A stretch of DNA of 64,000 nt, from contig JAEMBT020000009.1 of the NCBI GenBank assembly GCA_018873245.2, positions 2,270,001 through 2,334,000 on the forward strand, in the 5' to 3' direction. How positions within the stretch are numbered: position 1 is the first letter of the stretch; each line of letters begins with the position of its first letter. Origin of the DNA: Archegozetes longisetosus (lineage: Eukaryota; Arthropoda; Arachnida; Sarcoptiformes; Trhypochthoniidae). The notes beneath the pieces were generated by a model. The model searched no databases and was not told where the DNA came from. It saw only the letters and a list, made by a program, of their open reading frames with translations. This document shows positions 21,783-34,119 of this stretch, piece after piece. The translations under genes and the position numbers were made by a program.

Positions 21783-24700
21783 GTGGCGTCCGCGACAGGA
21801 TCAACGGAACACAGATCAACTGACGGAAGATTTGAGACTTGCAATCGGAATTTTTTGACTCAATTAGAAGCGACTGAACTTAGAAAAGTAAGTGATTCAT
21901 TTCTAAAGCAAATTATTGAGAGTTTAGCTAATAAGTTATTGAGAACTTATTATCTGAAGCTAAACTGCAGAGCGGTTATTTTAAATAAATTGCATGAGTG
22001 TAATCTATTGAAGGCTACTTAGAACTCCATTTATCGAATTGATTAACTAAAATATCTCAGTTGTTTCACGGCCTAAACCATCAAGTGTTGAGCTTGAGAG
22101 CTTTTCGGTGCGTTTTTCAATTTCAAATTTGCTAATTTAAAACTGTACAAAGAAATTGAATTGAGGGCTATTAAAATCTAAATTAATAGCAATGCCTGGA
22201 AGTCATGTTAGCAGTGGTTCCAGTACAGAAAATATTGATGAAAGCGGTAAAAAACTATCGCTGAGAAATTAGATAAATTTAGTGACTCTGTCTGCAAGAC
22301 TGTTGTCTTCGACACAAGTGCAATTCGCACCGTTCAGTAATGCACCGAATCAAGATTTAGAGGAATGGCTTGAACAGTATGAGTACGCAGCCAGCGGAGC
22401 TGGCTGGGATACTGTAAAAATGTGCGAACGATTGGGGCCTCACCTGCTCGGACCCGCTCGGGCTTGATATAAAATCAATATCAAAAGCAGAGAAGAGCTG
22501 TTGCCTTATGAGGAAGTCATAAAAATGATGAGAAAAGACTTTTTGCCTTCGGGCCATAAGGCATACTTGCGCGAAAAAGTACGCGGCCGTAAACAAGGTT
22601 TATGCGAAACCGTTGTTAATTATATATTCACTATGAGGAATAAGTTTAATCGGTTGGATCCCGATAACCATATAGATGAAGAAGAAAGAGTTAAGCGAAC
22701 TCTCGATGGCTTATTGCCTCAAATAGCGGCACATGTGCTGCCGTATCAACCCAAAACCTTTGATGAACTTTTAGATAAAGCTAAACTTGTCGAGAAGGTG
22801 TTGAAAATGGAAGCTAGTTCGCGAGAACACGCCCATTACATGACAGACGATACTTCACTCAAAACAATACGCTTCAAAAGAAAAATTGAGTAATAAAACA
22901 GAAGAGAAGGCGAATGATTTCACTAAAGCAATGGAAAGTATGACAAAAACGTTCACTGAAGCTATGACTGAAATACTTAAAGCCAGTAGCCATATAAAAC
23001 CTCCTAATTTAAGACTTCAAGACGGCAATTTTCGAGAAAATAACAGACCAACTCATGGATTTGGTACTCGTTATAAACCGAATTCTAGAAATGAGACCCG
23101 TTCACCTTCTGGTAAACCTAAGTGCTTTGTATGTGCACGAGTTGGTCACATCGCTAAGGACTGCAGAGAACGCAAGGATCGAACAGAGAATAGGTCAAAT
23201 GCTAATAAAAGCGTAGTAACACTAATGAGCGCGGCAATTAGATGTGTAACGGCGTGATGCACGATCGTACTGTATATGGAGAAAGGGCTGGTATAATTTA
23301 CGCAGATGTTGAAGTCTGTGGCCATAAAACAAAAGCAGTTATTGACAGCGCGGTTACGATTATCATAATACGTGAAGACTGTTGCGCAAACAGAGCTAAA
23401 AATTGTAAAGTATGATGGAAGAAAAATTAATGCTGTCAACTCTAATGAATTAGTGCAAGTAGGCAAAGCTCATGTTCCCTTACTTATAACTGATTCAGAA
23501 AACAAAAAGGCTTTCATTCATGTTGATTCAGTAGTGGCCCAGATAGCGCCCGCACAACTTCTCATAGGCAATAATGTAAACCTTAAGCTCAAGGGAGTAA
23601 TTGACTTATCAACTAAGGCTTATACTTTTGGTCAACAATTAAATAATGAATCTGACCAAATCGTTATTCCATGTAAAGCATACATAAAGAGCAAGGGAAA
23701 TGCTATTCATTCAGCCAAAGATGTCGAATTGCCAGCCCGTTTGACATCAGTAATAAAAGTTACTGCAGGTAACAAAAACAGATTATAGCATATTTCATGC
23801 ATGGTCACTACTGACGTTCAGCAGTATAGGAACAATAAGTTATATATTCCAAATACAATAGCCGATTCAGTGAATGGCGAGTTGGTAGTTCCTGTATCTA
23901 ATTTCATCCACGAGTCAAAAGTCATTAATAGGGGAACAGTACTTGGAAGTTATGAGAAAATTGATTCCAATTGTGAGGTAGTAAGCGTTTGCAAGAGTAC
24001 TGACGACTTTAAAGACAATACAAATAATTTTAATGCATCAAATAAGGTAGAATTATGCTGCTATGCTGACAACAAAATAGAAATTTCCTCCAACAAAGGG
24101 AGTGCTTATGGACAACCAGATTCTGGTAATCCATTGAACAATGAATCGAATGAAAAAACTACAGAACTAGACAGCCAATCAGATTATACAGATTCTGACT
24201 GTCCGTGCCACACAGAAGTCCTAAATTCAATTAGACCAGAATCTGCTTCACCACAGACCAAACTAACGGAGGAATTAAGCAATTGAAGATAAACGATGGA
24301 TATGTTAATATCAGTGTTAGATTAAATGAGAGCGAGACAAAAAAGCTCAAAAATTTTATCTATAAATACATAAATCGATTCGCATCCAAACCCAACCAAA
24401 TTGGCAGAACTAACTTAATTGAGCACGAAATAGAAACTGGTACAGCGAAACCAGTACGCAGAGGTCCGTATAAGCGTTCAATAATGGAAAGAGAAATAAT
24501 ACAAAAGCAAGTCCAAGAATATATAGTAAGGGAATATTGAGTCCAACCAAGAGTCCGTGGGAAACTGGCGTTGTTCTTGTTAAGAAATCGGACGGACCGC
24601 GACGGTTTTGCTGTGATTGGAGAGGTTTAAATGCTGTCACAAAGTTCGACTCCTATCCTATGGTTAACATTGAGCAGGCCTTAATTGCATTAAGAGGAAT

Positions 24701-27700
24701 GTCTCGATTTTCACTTTTGGATTTAAATAAAGGCTACCATCAGGTTCTTATCAAGGAGTCTGACAGAGAGAAAACCGCTGTTGTGACTATGGACGGCTGT
24801 TATCAGTGGAATATGATGGGTATGAGACTGGTCGGTGCTTCAGCCACATTTCAACGACTGGTAGATTTAGTCTTAAGTGGTTTACGCTTCAATACTGCTA
24901 TTTGTTATATTGATGATGTAATTTTATTCACTAATTCCACGTTTGAAGATCATTTGGGAAAGATGGAGGAGGTATTTAAGAGGTTTGAAGCTGCAAACTT
25001 GACTTTTAAACCAGAAAAATGTAGATTCGGGATGACTCGAACTATGTATTTGGGTCACATTATAGATGCTTATGGTATTTTACATGATCCTGAGAAAATT
25101 AAGCAAATCCGAGAGCGTGTGGTGCCCAAGGATGTGTCAGATCTACGGTCCTTTCTTGGATTAGCCAATTACTATAGAAACTTTGTGCCCGACTATGCTA
25201 TAATCACGAAACCATTAATTACTTTAACTAAAAAGAACGCTAAATATACAGAGGCTGATTAAGGCTATTTGTTACACTTTTGTAATTATTATAATACAAA
25301 AGTGTAAAAAATAACCTGAATTATCCTGTATATGGAATTGTGAAGCGAACCAAGCTTTCGAAAAACTCAAAAACTCAAACGTGAGTTGAGTAAAAGACCA
25401 GTGTTGGCACACTTCAATCCAAAACTTCAAACAGAGTTAAGAGTCGATGCAAGCGATTCGAGTGTCGGAGCAATACTGGTGCAAAAACACCGTAACGGGT
25501 GGAAAATAGTTTCTTGTGCTGGCAGAAATTTAAGCGATACTGAGAAACGGTATACAGTGGATGAACGTTAAATGCTAGCGATAGTTTTTGGCTTAAACAA
25601 ATTTCGATGCTACTTATATGGCATCGAATTTGTGGTGATAACTGATCACGCGAATCACATATCCATAATGAGTAAATTAAATCCATCAGACAGAGTGGCG
25701 CGCTGGTTATTACAATGCATGGATTTCAAGTTAAAAGTCGTATATAGACCTGGGAATAAAAATAGAGATGCAGATGAAATCTCGAGACACGCTCTGGACA
25801 AAGCAGTAGACTTCGATCCAGCAGCCATGTTATCACTTTATGTAACTGATGAACAAGAGGTAACTAATCCTGAGTTTCAAATTGCGACACTTATTGCATT
25901 AAATCCACCACTTGATATGAAAGAAGAACAAAATAAAAACGTATTATGCAATGAAATAATCAACAAACTAGAAAATATTCATGTCATCTTAAATAAACTT
26001 ACAAAAAGGCTTTCGAAATATACAATAGTAAATGGAATTCTGTGCCGTGCAGTTAAAAGTGGGGCTGGTAAGCGATATAATATTGTGATTCCTAAGGGTT
26101 TAGTAAAAGATGTCATGTACACCTTACATGAGGATCATCTTAGCGGCCATTCCGGCTACCGAAAAACGCTGGACAAAGCCCGTATGAGATTTTATTGGCC
26201 GAAAATGTCTAATTATATAAAGAAATATTGCATGTCATGTATGGACTGCCAAACAAAAGGTGTTAAAAACAAACTACCAGCAAGCTTATTGCAGCCTATT
26301 CCGGTCAGGGGACCCTGGTCCAGGGTCGGGATCGATGCCGTCGATCCATTTAAGGTTTCCAACGCCAATAACAGATATATATTAACTGCTACTTGTTATT
26401 TTACGAAGTATGCAGAAATCCCGGCAGTTCCGGACATTAGCGCCGAAACCACTGCAAAATTTATTGTTGAAGAGCTTATATGCAGACATAGGGCTATAGA
26501 AGAACTTTTGTCGGATTTAGGCAGGAATTTCATGTCAGAAGTTGTTCAATAAGTATTAAGAATTGTTGGTACTCGGCACGTACATACAACTTCTTATTTT
26601 TCACAATGTAATGGATTGGATGAAAAATTCAACGGAATACTATGCAAAAGCATCTCCAAGTATGTTAACTCGAGTCAAACCAATTGGGATGAATACTTAA
26701 GCATGCTGGGGTTTGCTTATAACTCGAGTATTCAGAGCTCGATAAAAATGAGTCTATTTATGGCCCTATATGGCCGAGATGTTCGCCTGCCCATTGATGT
26801 GATCTGCGGCGAGCCGGTAGGGAGGCCTTTCGAGCCTAAAAGCTACGCAAAGGATCTGCTAAAAGTAATGCCAGAAATCTGGAAAATAGTTAAAGACAAC
26901 ATCGAGAGGGCTCAAGCTAAACCAAAGGTGCAGTATGATAAAAGACATAGGGATGTAAAATATTTAATGGGAGACTTGGTTTGGGTTTACAAACCCACAC
27001 TTAAAGTGGGTCTTACTGATAAATTGGTACATAAAAATAAAGGTCCCTACCGTATTATAACCCCGTATAAAAATGTTAACTATGTGGTTGAGAAAGTCAA
27101 AGGCGACAAAAAGCGGGAAGTTCACCACGTTAGAAAATTAAGTCCGTGTTACACGGGCGATGCATTAGATTCTACTACAAAGTAATATGAGATGAGTAGT
27201 GAAGATGAGAGGCCAGTAGAAAAACATCAAAACATTTTGTCACATGTTTCATCAAGCCCGTCTCAAAATCGGCTATTGACGCTGAAATCCGGTAGCAGTA
27301 CGGAAATTTACAGTCAATCAGAAAGAAGGAATCCAGATGACGCGCTAATGAATGAGGAACAAACTGTTCGCCGTAGCCTCCGGACAAACAAAGGCATACC
27401 GCCGGGCAGGTAGTGTCTAACATTATATGTCGTCGCTATGCTATCACTCATGTACAGGATAACAGACTGTGCCTTTCACGAAGTCTCACCTATAATCTGG
27501 AGACACACAGATAAACCCGTACTAGTGGGTATACATCCGGTCCAGATGACTATCAAGTATTATAGCCCATGTGACCCATTGAGCGATCCAGAAATATTAC
27601 CGACTGGATCTCAAGCACCATTGTACAACTGGTGTAACGCTAGTTTTTACTCTGACTTCCTTAAACCAGTTAAGAAAATGTGTAAACCGACACAATTGGA

Positions 27701-28140
27701 TTTGAAAACTGGTAGCGCAGTAACCCGCAATAAGAGACTTGTTTTGACCGTTAGTTTAGGTATAATTGCCATTGTCGCAGCCACATCCATTGGGTTGTCA
27801 GCTGTGGCCGTCGCAAAGACACTAGACTTGTCTGACAAGTTCAAAGATCTTTCGAATCAGAATCGAGTCATGATGGAAAACCTGAAGCAAGTGACTAACA
27901 ACGACCTCGTCGAAAAACTAGCCCTTAAGCGTTTGAAGGACGAGATCACTAGCATGTCTGGATATGTGAATACGTTGTATGATTCTATTAGCCAAATGCA
28001 ACAGACGCTGCCAACTGCCTTAATAATAATGTCTAAATTAGGAGCTCAATTTGTGTTAACTAGAAACCTACTGTATGAGATTTTCCACAAATGGGAATCT
28101 GATGAAGTCGACCCGATGATCCTTCGGCCCTTCAGATGAA

Positions 28141-28200
28141 GTGCGCGTAATTAAAAGAAAAGTGCAGTGTACTCAATCCAAAGAGGCAGTTGCACTTACA
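28141..28200 (+). repeat. Right LTR segment of the gypsy-type element
   Basis: Sixty bases nearly identical to 21723-21782 end in the same CACTTACA, directly followed by the ATAT target repeat. Confidence 0.85.
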
Positions 28201-28395
28201 ATATTATATATTAAAATTTAAGTAAATATTTTAATCTAAGGAGAGAATTATCTTATATTAGCACAGATATAATTACAGTAAATATGTAGCAACATTTTCT
28301 GAGTATTAGTGAGTTTTTTACAACTTTCTACTAGGTTTAAATAATAATTAAGAATTAAAAAAATCATAACTTAAAAATCTTCATTTTCTTTAGCA

Positions 28396-29898
28396 TTAAT
28401 ACCAATCATTCTCGGGTCTATCGAGTATTTTAACCTTCAAGTTTTGTGGCAAGTCCAACAAAAATCTGTAATCAATCGGCCTGAAAAATACTTCATCGCC
28501 TTTTAGTGAAAAACCAGAATAAAAGTTGAAATTTCGGCAACTTACTTTTTTGAATTTCGAAATAAGACAATCAATTGTGACATTGGTAATATTTGGTCGC
28601 GAGCCGAAATGAAGAGATGATATATTCTCACAATTATTTATTAAATCACAAACACCCAAATCTGTTATTAATTTATTTGCTTTACTGTACTGTAAAAAAG
28701 ATAAATTTCTTAAATTTTTCAATTTTGCCAATGAATGCATGGTTTGATCCGAGAGATCACTTTCGGTATCGATTTCTAAGGTAACCAAATTAGGCACATT
28801 TAATACAATATCGGTGAAAAATTTATCTTTCAATTCAGTCAATTTGATGTATAAATGTCTCAAAAATTTTATATTCTTAAACGACTCAACACTTCCAACT
28901 AGTTTCCTATTTTTGTAACTAATTTCAAGTTTTAATTTCCTCAATTTCGTAAACTTTCCAATTTCTGATAATATATTTGGTGTCAAAAAGTTTTGATTGT
29001 CTAAACTCAACTCAAAATTCAATAGTTTACTGCAATTTGTGGCTATATCACGAATTCTATCATCAACAGGAATAATATTATTGCCATTATAACTCAAACG
29101 AATCGCTAATTCTCTTAACTTTACAAGACTTGATATTTCTTTCAATACTTTTTGTGTTTCATGTCCGCTCAGATCAAAGGAAAACAGATTGAAAAAAGTT
29201 AGCTGCTGACTATATTTTTGAACTAAATTAGCTAAATTTTCCATATCAACACTTCTGAAATAAATTGATTCAATTTTCACTAAATTAGGCAAAAATTTTT
29301 CATCAGAATCAATATTAGAGCTGAATTCTTCGTTAAAAATTGATTTCAAATTCGTGCAATTCTGTAAAAACTTTCTAGTTATCGTGGCTGATGATAGAGA
29401 CGAACGATTGCATCGAAGATGTCTTAGTCTATGACCATATTTTTGACTGAATTTTACCAGATCTTCATTCAAACCTAAACTGTCGAACTCTAATGTGTGC
29501 AAATATAAACAGTTTTGGCCAATTATTTCCAATATTTCATGATCACATAAACAGTTGTATAACTTTATTGAACTAATTGATCGACACTTTTTCAAAAGAC
29601 TTTCAAATGCCTTCTTATTAACAGCTTTTAATCCCATATTCAATGCATAACTCGTTAAGTAACCGTTCACCAGAATTGGTTCAGTCAGTTTGTTGAGGCC
29701 ATCATATCGGTTGACATCAATTGGTGAAACAATCAGTTTTGTTTGATTCGCATAAATACATCGTTTCCACTGTTTACAAACACTCTCGAACAAAATTTTT
29801 TCTCTGAACGGCAGATATGAGAGAATTGTTTCACAAAAATCGTCACAAAATCTCTCAATAGAATCTCGAGGATAATTATGCAATTCTGAAGAACTCAT
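28396..29898 (-). CDS. F-box/LRR protein, intronless
   Basis: A single open frame of 500 residues. The F-box is at about residues 14-52 (CDDFCETILSYLPFREKILF, then SVCKQWKR). Many irregular leucine-rich repeats follow (for example LHTLEFDSLGL, LRELAIRLSYN, LRKLKLEISYK, LVTLEIDTESD). The likely role is substrate receptor of an SCF ubiquitin ligase, with Skp1 binding through the F-box. The substrate is unknown. It shares F-box style and layout with 11490-13049 but is clearly diverged. It lies only about 200 bases beyond a gypsy-type element and between the two Polinton-like arms, yet it is intact, so it is probably a selected host gene. The start ATG at 29898 directly precedes the F-box. No signal peptide is seen. 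Confidence 0.9.
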   Translation of the reverse strand: MSSSELHNYPRDSIERFCDDFCETILSYLPFREKILFESVCKQWKRCIYANQTKLIVSPIDVNRYDGLNKLTEPILVNGYLTSYALNMGLKAVNKKAFESLLKKCRSISSIKLYNCLCDHEILEIIGQNCLYLHTLEFDSLGLNEDLVKFSQKYGHRLRHLRCNRSSLSSATITRKFLQNCTNLKSIFNEEFSSNIDSDEKFLPNLVKIESIYFRSVDMENLANLVQKYSQQLTFFNLFSFDLSGHETQKVLKEISSLVKLRELAIRLSYNGNNIIPVDDRIRDIATNCSKLLNFELSLDNQNFLTPNILSEIGKFTKLRKLKLEISYKNRKLVGSVESFKNIKFLRHLYIKLTELKDKFFTDIVLNVPNLVTLEIDTESDLSDQTMHSLAKLKNLRNLSFLQYSKANKLITDLGVCDLINNCENISSLHFGSRPNITNVTIDCLISKFKKVSCRNFNFYSGFSLKGDEVFFRPIDYRFLLDLPQNLKVKILDRPENDWY

Positions 29899-31849
29899 AC
29901 TTTAATCATAAGAAATTATATTTATTTGTAAAGCTTAAATAACACACAATATTGTTGTTGTTTTAGGACTATTTCGATACTTGAAATTTCAGACCTTATT
30001 TATAAGAAAGTATTTATAGTGATTGCAATACCACCGATTGTGAAATGACTCCTCATAAGAGTCTTGGCCTCGACCATGACTCGTAAATCATTTAATCAGG
30101 TAATGATAAGTGTTCACTAAATGAATTTAATTAATTGCATAAAGGATACTGAATTTAAGTATCACGTCCTATGCAATATAGTGAAATAAAAAGAAAGCAA
30201 TCTTTGAAAGCGTACTCAAAATCTATAGATATCTTTTATCAATTCGCCTAATATGAAAATTCATCAAAAAGTACTTCTGATTGCATAAGAAACGCTATCA
30301 AATTGGCTCATAGAATAATAGATTGCTCAACAGTCTTTAGACACTGTAATTTCATATTAATATTTCAAACTTAAATGTTTGTTTGGTGTATAAATAATGA
30401 CGTTCGTACTAATTAATTTCTTGAATAAGATCATTATTTAAACTAAAATAACCAGTAATTCGGTTTCGCTAATTATTTCAACTAAATGTTGACTTTTCTC
30501 ATCCAATAACTAATAAGTAGAACAGTGGTGTTTAAATCTAGACATAAAAAGTGCTGAAGATCTGATTAGCTCTAATCACATTTAATTAACTTAATAGAGA
30601 ATAGAGTGTTGACGAATAGATTGAATCGGAGTCAAAATCGGTTCCCAAACTGATCGAATACTTAAAAAGTTTGATGACAACATATTGAAAACCTATTTAA
30701 TTGTTGCAATAACTCTTGTTTACATAATCAAATGTTATAAAAGTTTGGAGTCTAATAGTCAAATTCAAAGAAGACCAATATTTTTGGGCCCCACTTATTT
30801 TAGTATCATTGGATAAATCTTACTTTGCTGAGTTCAAATATATATGACTTAGTCTATCTCATTTCGTTTCCGAGTTATGAGCTCCAAAAGGTTCGGATCG
30901 GTAATTAACAAATTTATGCGTATTAAAGCATAAACCCTTTTAATATTCATATATTTAGAAAGGTCTCGTAAAGCCGAACTAGATCCGTACCATGGAGGAA
31001 GCCTCTACAGAGTTATAGGAAGGCAACTAGGTCAAAAAATATAAGACATGCTTAGAGCGATTGCTAGCAAACCAGTGATCAAGCAAACTCGAAGTTGAGT
31101 ACCAATAGACTCAGTTCAACTAGGTGAATACATCAATAGTCCACTTAACACTGTTATGTAACTGGTCTCTAATCCAAAAACCACCAATTATATTTTTGTG
31201 GCTAAAAACCGGAAAAAATTTATTTTTAACATAAGGCGATTTTTCCCTCATAACTCGAAAACTATTGATTTCGGTAAAAGTCCCTAGAGACTTTTGTGTT
31301 CAACGTCAAAAGACCTTTCAAATGATATGTCACTCATCAAAATCGGACGGGACCCAGTGGTCCATAGGGAAATATTGGTCTCCTTTTCACATTTAAAAAC
31401 TGGTTATTCGTTATTTCGGATTCTAGAGTCTATTTCTTCTGAATTGAGAGCTTATAAAGTAGTTAATCTATTTAATTGTCTTTTTCTTTACTAACCCTTC
31501 ACCACAATTGTTGGGTAAAATTTTCTTAAGTTTTGCTTTGGAAGTCTCGCTAAAATCAGCCAAATGTCGTAGTTTCTTGAGAATTTAAGTATTCCTCAGT
31601 CATATATCTGACTTTAAATGAATAAACCTAAATAACTTAATTCGGACTTATAACTTTTTTTTAAATTTTTCTGGCAATATGCTTTTCTGAGATCTCATAT
31701 GTAGGTATTGGGTGTATCGGAGTAATATCGTAATATCGTGTTTTCTATTAAACACAAATATTAATTAAGTTTCTCTGCTATTAAGTTTAGCTATTAATGA
31801 GAATTAAGTTTCTCCACCAATTATTGGATGGTTTGATGGGGTATGACTC
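29899..31849. other. No gene seen
   Basis: About 2 kb of AT-rich sequence upstream of the F-box gene. It must hold the promoter of that gene, but I recognise no motif, long repeat or coding stretch. Confidence 0.5.
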
Positions 31850-32089
31850 AGCCACCGACCTCGGGAGATCGTTGTCCAGCTTTACCGGTCTTCCCGAATG
31901 ACGACCCTCTGAAAGGTCAACATCGCCTGGTCAGAATTTCTTGAACTAACACTGCCATTTGCAGACATCCAATGCGTCTCCATAAACACCACAAATGCTT
32001 CTGGTGGCTTTCGTGACCTTACTTCCCTTACGGAACTCATAGAGCATACAATGTCGTATACGGATCTCTTCGGGACTATTGTCAGACAT
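31850..32089 (-). pseudogene. Mariner transposase, N-terminal fragment
   Basis: On the minus strand from ATG 32089 the reading gives MSDNSPEEIRIRHCMLYEFR, then GSKVTKATRSICGVYGDALD, W-Q-C-stop-F-K-K-F, and SEGRHSGRPVKLDNDLP. This is the HTH_48 and linker region of mariner transposases ('IRHCLLYEF...SGRP'). At least two in-frame stops occur and nothing recognisable follows, so it is a fragment. Its GC content is higher than that of its surroundings. Confidence 0.85.
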
Positions 32090-33019
32090 TTCAGTTGAAG
32101 GATTGAAAAAATTTGTCAAAAATTGATGGCAAGTAATGGTACTTTAGATTAATAAGTGAAATTCATTTGAAAACAAAAGAAAACATACCATAAATAACAT
32201 TTATATTTGGTTTACAAAAAACGACTTTACTTTCCGGTACCCCCAGTACTAAGGCAGAAATCTGGCCTAACATCACAGTGCTTTGTGTTTTCTATTTGTG
32301 TCGCAGTATTGTTATGTCGCCACCGGCAATGCGAGAAGTGGTAAACGACTGATGACGCTGTGGTAGACAATAATTAGAAACTAACCAATAGGTTAATTAA
32401 AACTTGGAAAACATGATCTAAATTTGATTCGAAAAGCATCAGCACTCACTTAGAAATGATTTAAACTGTGGGGTAACATTTCATCCCACAGTTAATTATA
32501 TGTCTTCGAAAGTTAAGTTGTGATGAAGTTGGTATCAAATTTTGATTTATTTTCCATTACAAAATAGTTTCAACATACAGGCGAAAATCTGTACATACTA
32601 TAAGGTTTATTTTAAAGAACCTTAATGTTGAAGCCCAATGATGAAATGACAATTGAGCCATTCAAAACTTCGACTTTATGGGCACTTTTAGTGTAACCCC
32701 TTAAGTGCTGTCTGGGGTAGGCTATAACGGATAGATCGTATTAAGGTTCTTTACAAAAAAAAATTTGATAGTATAATGTTGGATTGAGTGCAGAAAAAAA
32801 GTTTGCAAGTAATGATTGCTTGAGTAATGTAGATAAACGAAGTTCAATATGAGATTGACAAATTTGAAGTGAGACTTAATTGTAACAGAAGGTTGGTTCA
32901 GATGGCAGATGTGACAAATCATTTTCGAACAAGGTTCAGAAGTGTTTTTATTAATATATTAAATTTAATTATTTTTATTTAATAAATATTCAATCAAAAG
33001 TTTATAGTACTATAATTGG
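32090..33019. other. No gene seen
   Basis: AT-rich. A short inverted pair AAAGAACCTTAA / TTAAGGTTCTTT (near 32614 and 32738) may mark a tiny MITE, but I cannot support more. Confidence 0.4.
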
Positions 33020-33085
33020 AGAAGTCATCAAATCTCTCAATAGAATCTCGAGAACAGTTGTGCAATTCTTAAGGACTAATGCATT
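33020..33085 (-). pseudogene. F-box gene fragment (5' end)
   Basis: About 65 bases closely match the first 65 coding bases of the F-box/LRR gene at 28396-29898, including the identical stretch TCTCTCAATAGAATCTCGAG. The rest of the gene is missing. It is the remnant of a duplication in the same orientation. Confidence 0.75.
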
Positions 33086-33825
33086 AAATATTAGTACAAA
33101 CAAATTCTATGAGATAAAACACTTTTGAGGCAAAAACTAAGTCTATATTTGGAGTGAAAACTGTCAAAATCTTGTACCAACGTTAAGTCAATAAAATAGT
33201 GAAATTATTACTAAAATTGTCCCTGTCTTCAATGTTTATTGTAAGCAAATATTAATACTTATTTTCAAAGTAGTTTTACTTTATGAAGACTCTTTTCATT
33301 AACGCCTATAGACAGCCCATTAATGCATAGTTTAGATAAGTGGTTTTCAACGTTTATCATACTGTGTACCACTAGAACATGTTTTTAAATATCACGCACC
33401 ACCAAAAAGTTCTTATAATTTTAGTTTGTTTTAATGTTAAAAATGTTGACAAATACAATGAGAATATATACATTAATGATTTAAAAAGTCAACGATTCTA
33501 GGATCAACATTAGTCAAACATAATCTCAAATTATTTTCAACATTTAATACATTTTTATTCTTAGTTTTAACTGTAAATAAAGTAGGAAAAGTAGTTTTGC
33601 ATAAATAAGTCGAAGAAAAGAAAGGGAATGGAAAGGAAGATAATAAACAGCTAACTTTTGAAAGTTCTTAATATTCTTTGTCTAATTGGATCCATAAATT
33701 TATCTATTTACTTTTGAGTTTTTATGTCGAAATATAATTTAAAATTAACACAACTAATCAATACATCACATAACTGCTTGTATTGTCTCGAGGAAAAAAT
33801 TAAATCACAAGAGGAAAGCTTGTTT
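33086..33825. other. No gene seen
   Basis: AT-rich sequence. Near 33340 the phrase AGTGGTTTTCAACGTTTATC resembles a hAT terminus, but no partner end was found. Confidence 0.4.
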
Positions 33826-34119
33826 TCGTTCTAATTTTACTTTTAAAAATTTGCTTAAACACATTTCATGACATATTTTTGCTTCAATTTAACTTGTTGA
33901 TAGGATGGTACTGGTAGAATGTCATAACATTTGTACAGTTAACAAACCCACTCACACTAGTACGCTTCATATCCTCATAGCATCACTAGATAAGGTGAGG
34001 CTCATTCTGTGACGCGTAAGGGTGTATGATGTTAGCAATAAAGCAAAGGGATTTACTAATTGTACAATGCTATAGCGCCCTATCAATAGCGTCCTATCAT
34101 TAAGTTAGATAGAAGGAAA

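Larger units (their letters stand above)
21302..28200 (+). mobile_element. Gypsy-type LTR element with env-like gene
   Basis: The 4-bp direct repeat ATAT flanks the element (21298-21301 and 28201-28204). A left LTR of 481 bases starts TG and ends CA (21302-21782), and its last 60 bases recur at the right end (28141-28200) with about three differences. A primer-binding-like TGGCGTCCGCGAC follows the left LTR. Parts in order: gag-like region 22280-23260 with a CCHC knuckle (CFVCARVGHIAKDC); protease-like region about 23280-23790; reverse transcriptase 24280-25260 (YIDDV); RNase H about 25390-25800; integrase 26050-27185 with zinc-binding H/C residues; env-like 27190-28140 with a transmembrane-type stretch. 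The family is gypsy with env (errantivirus-like). It is broken, with roughly ten breaks. Its terminal-repeat similarity suggests a moderate age. Confidence 0.9.

Noticed and set aside
33335-33430. hAT-like terminus AGTGGTTTTCAACGTTTATC
   Set aside because: No second terminus or 8-bp duplication could be found nearby.
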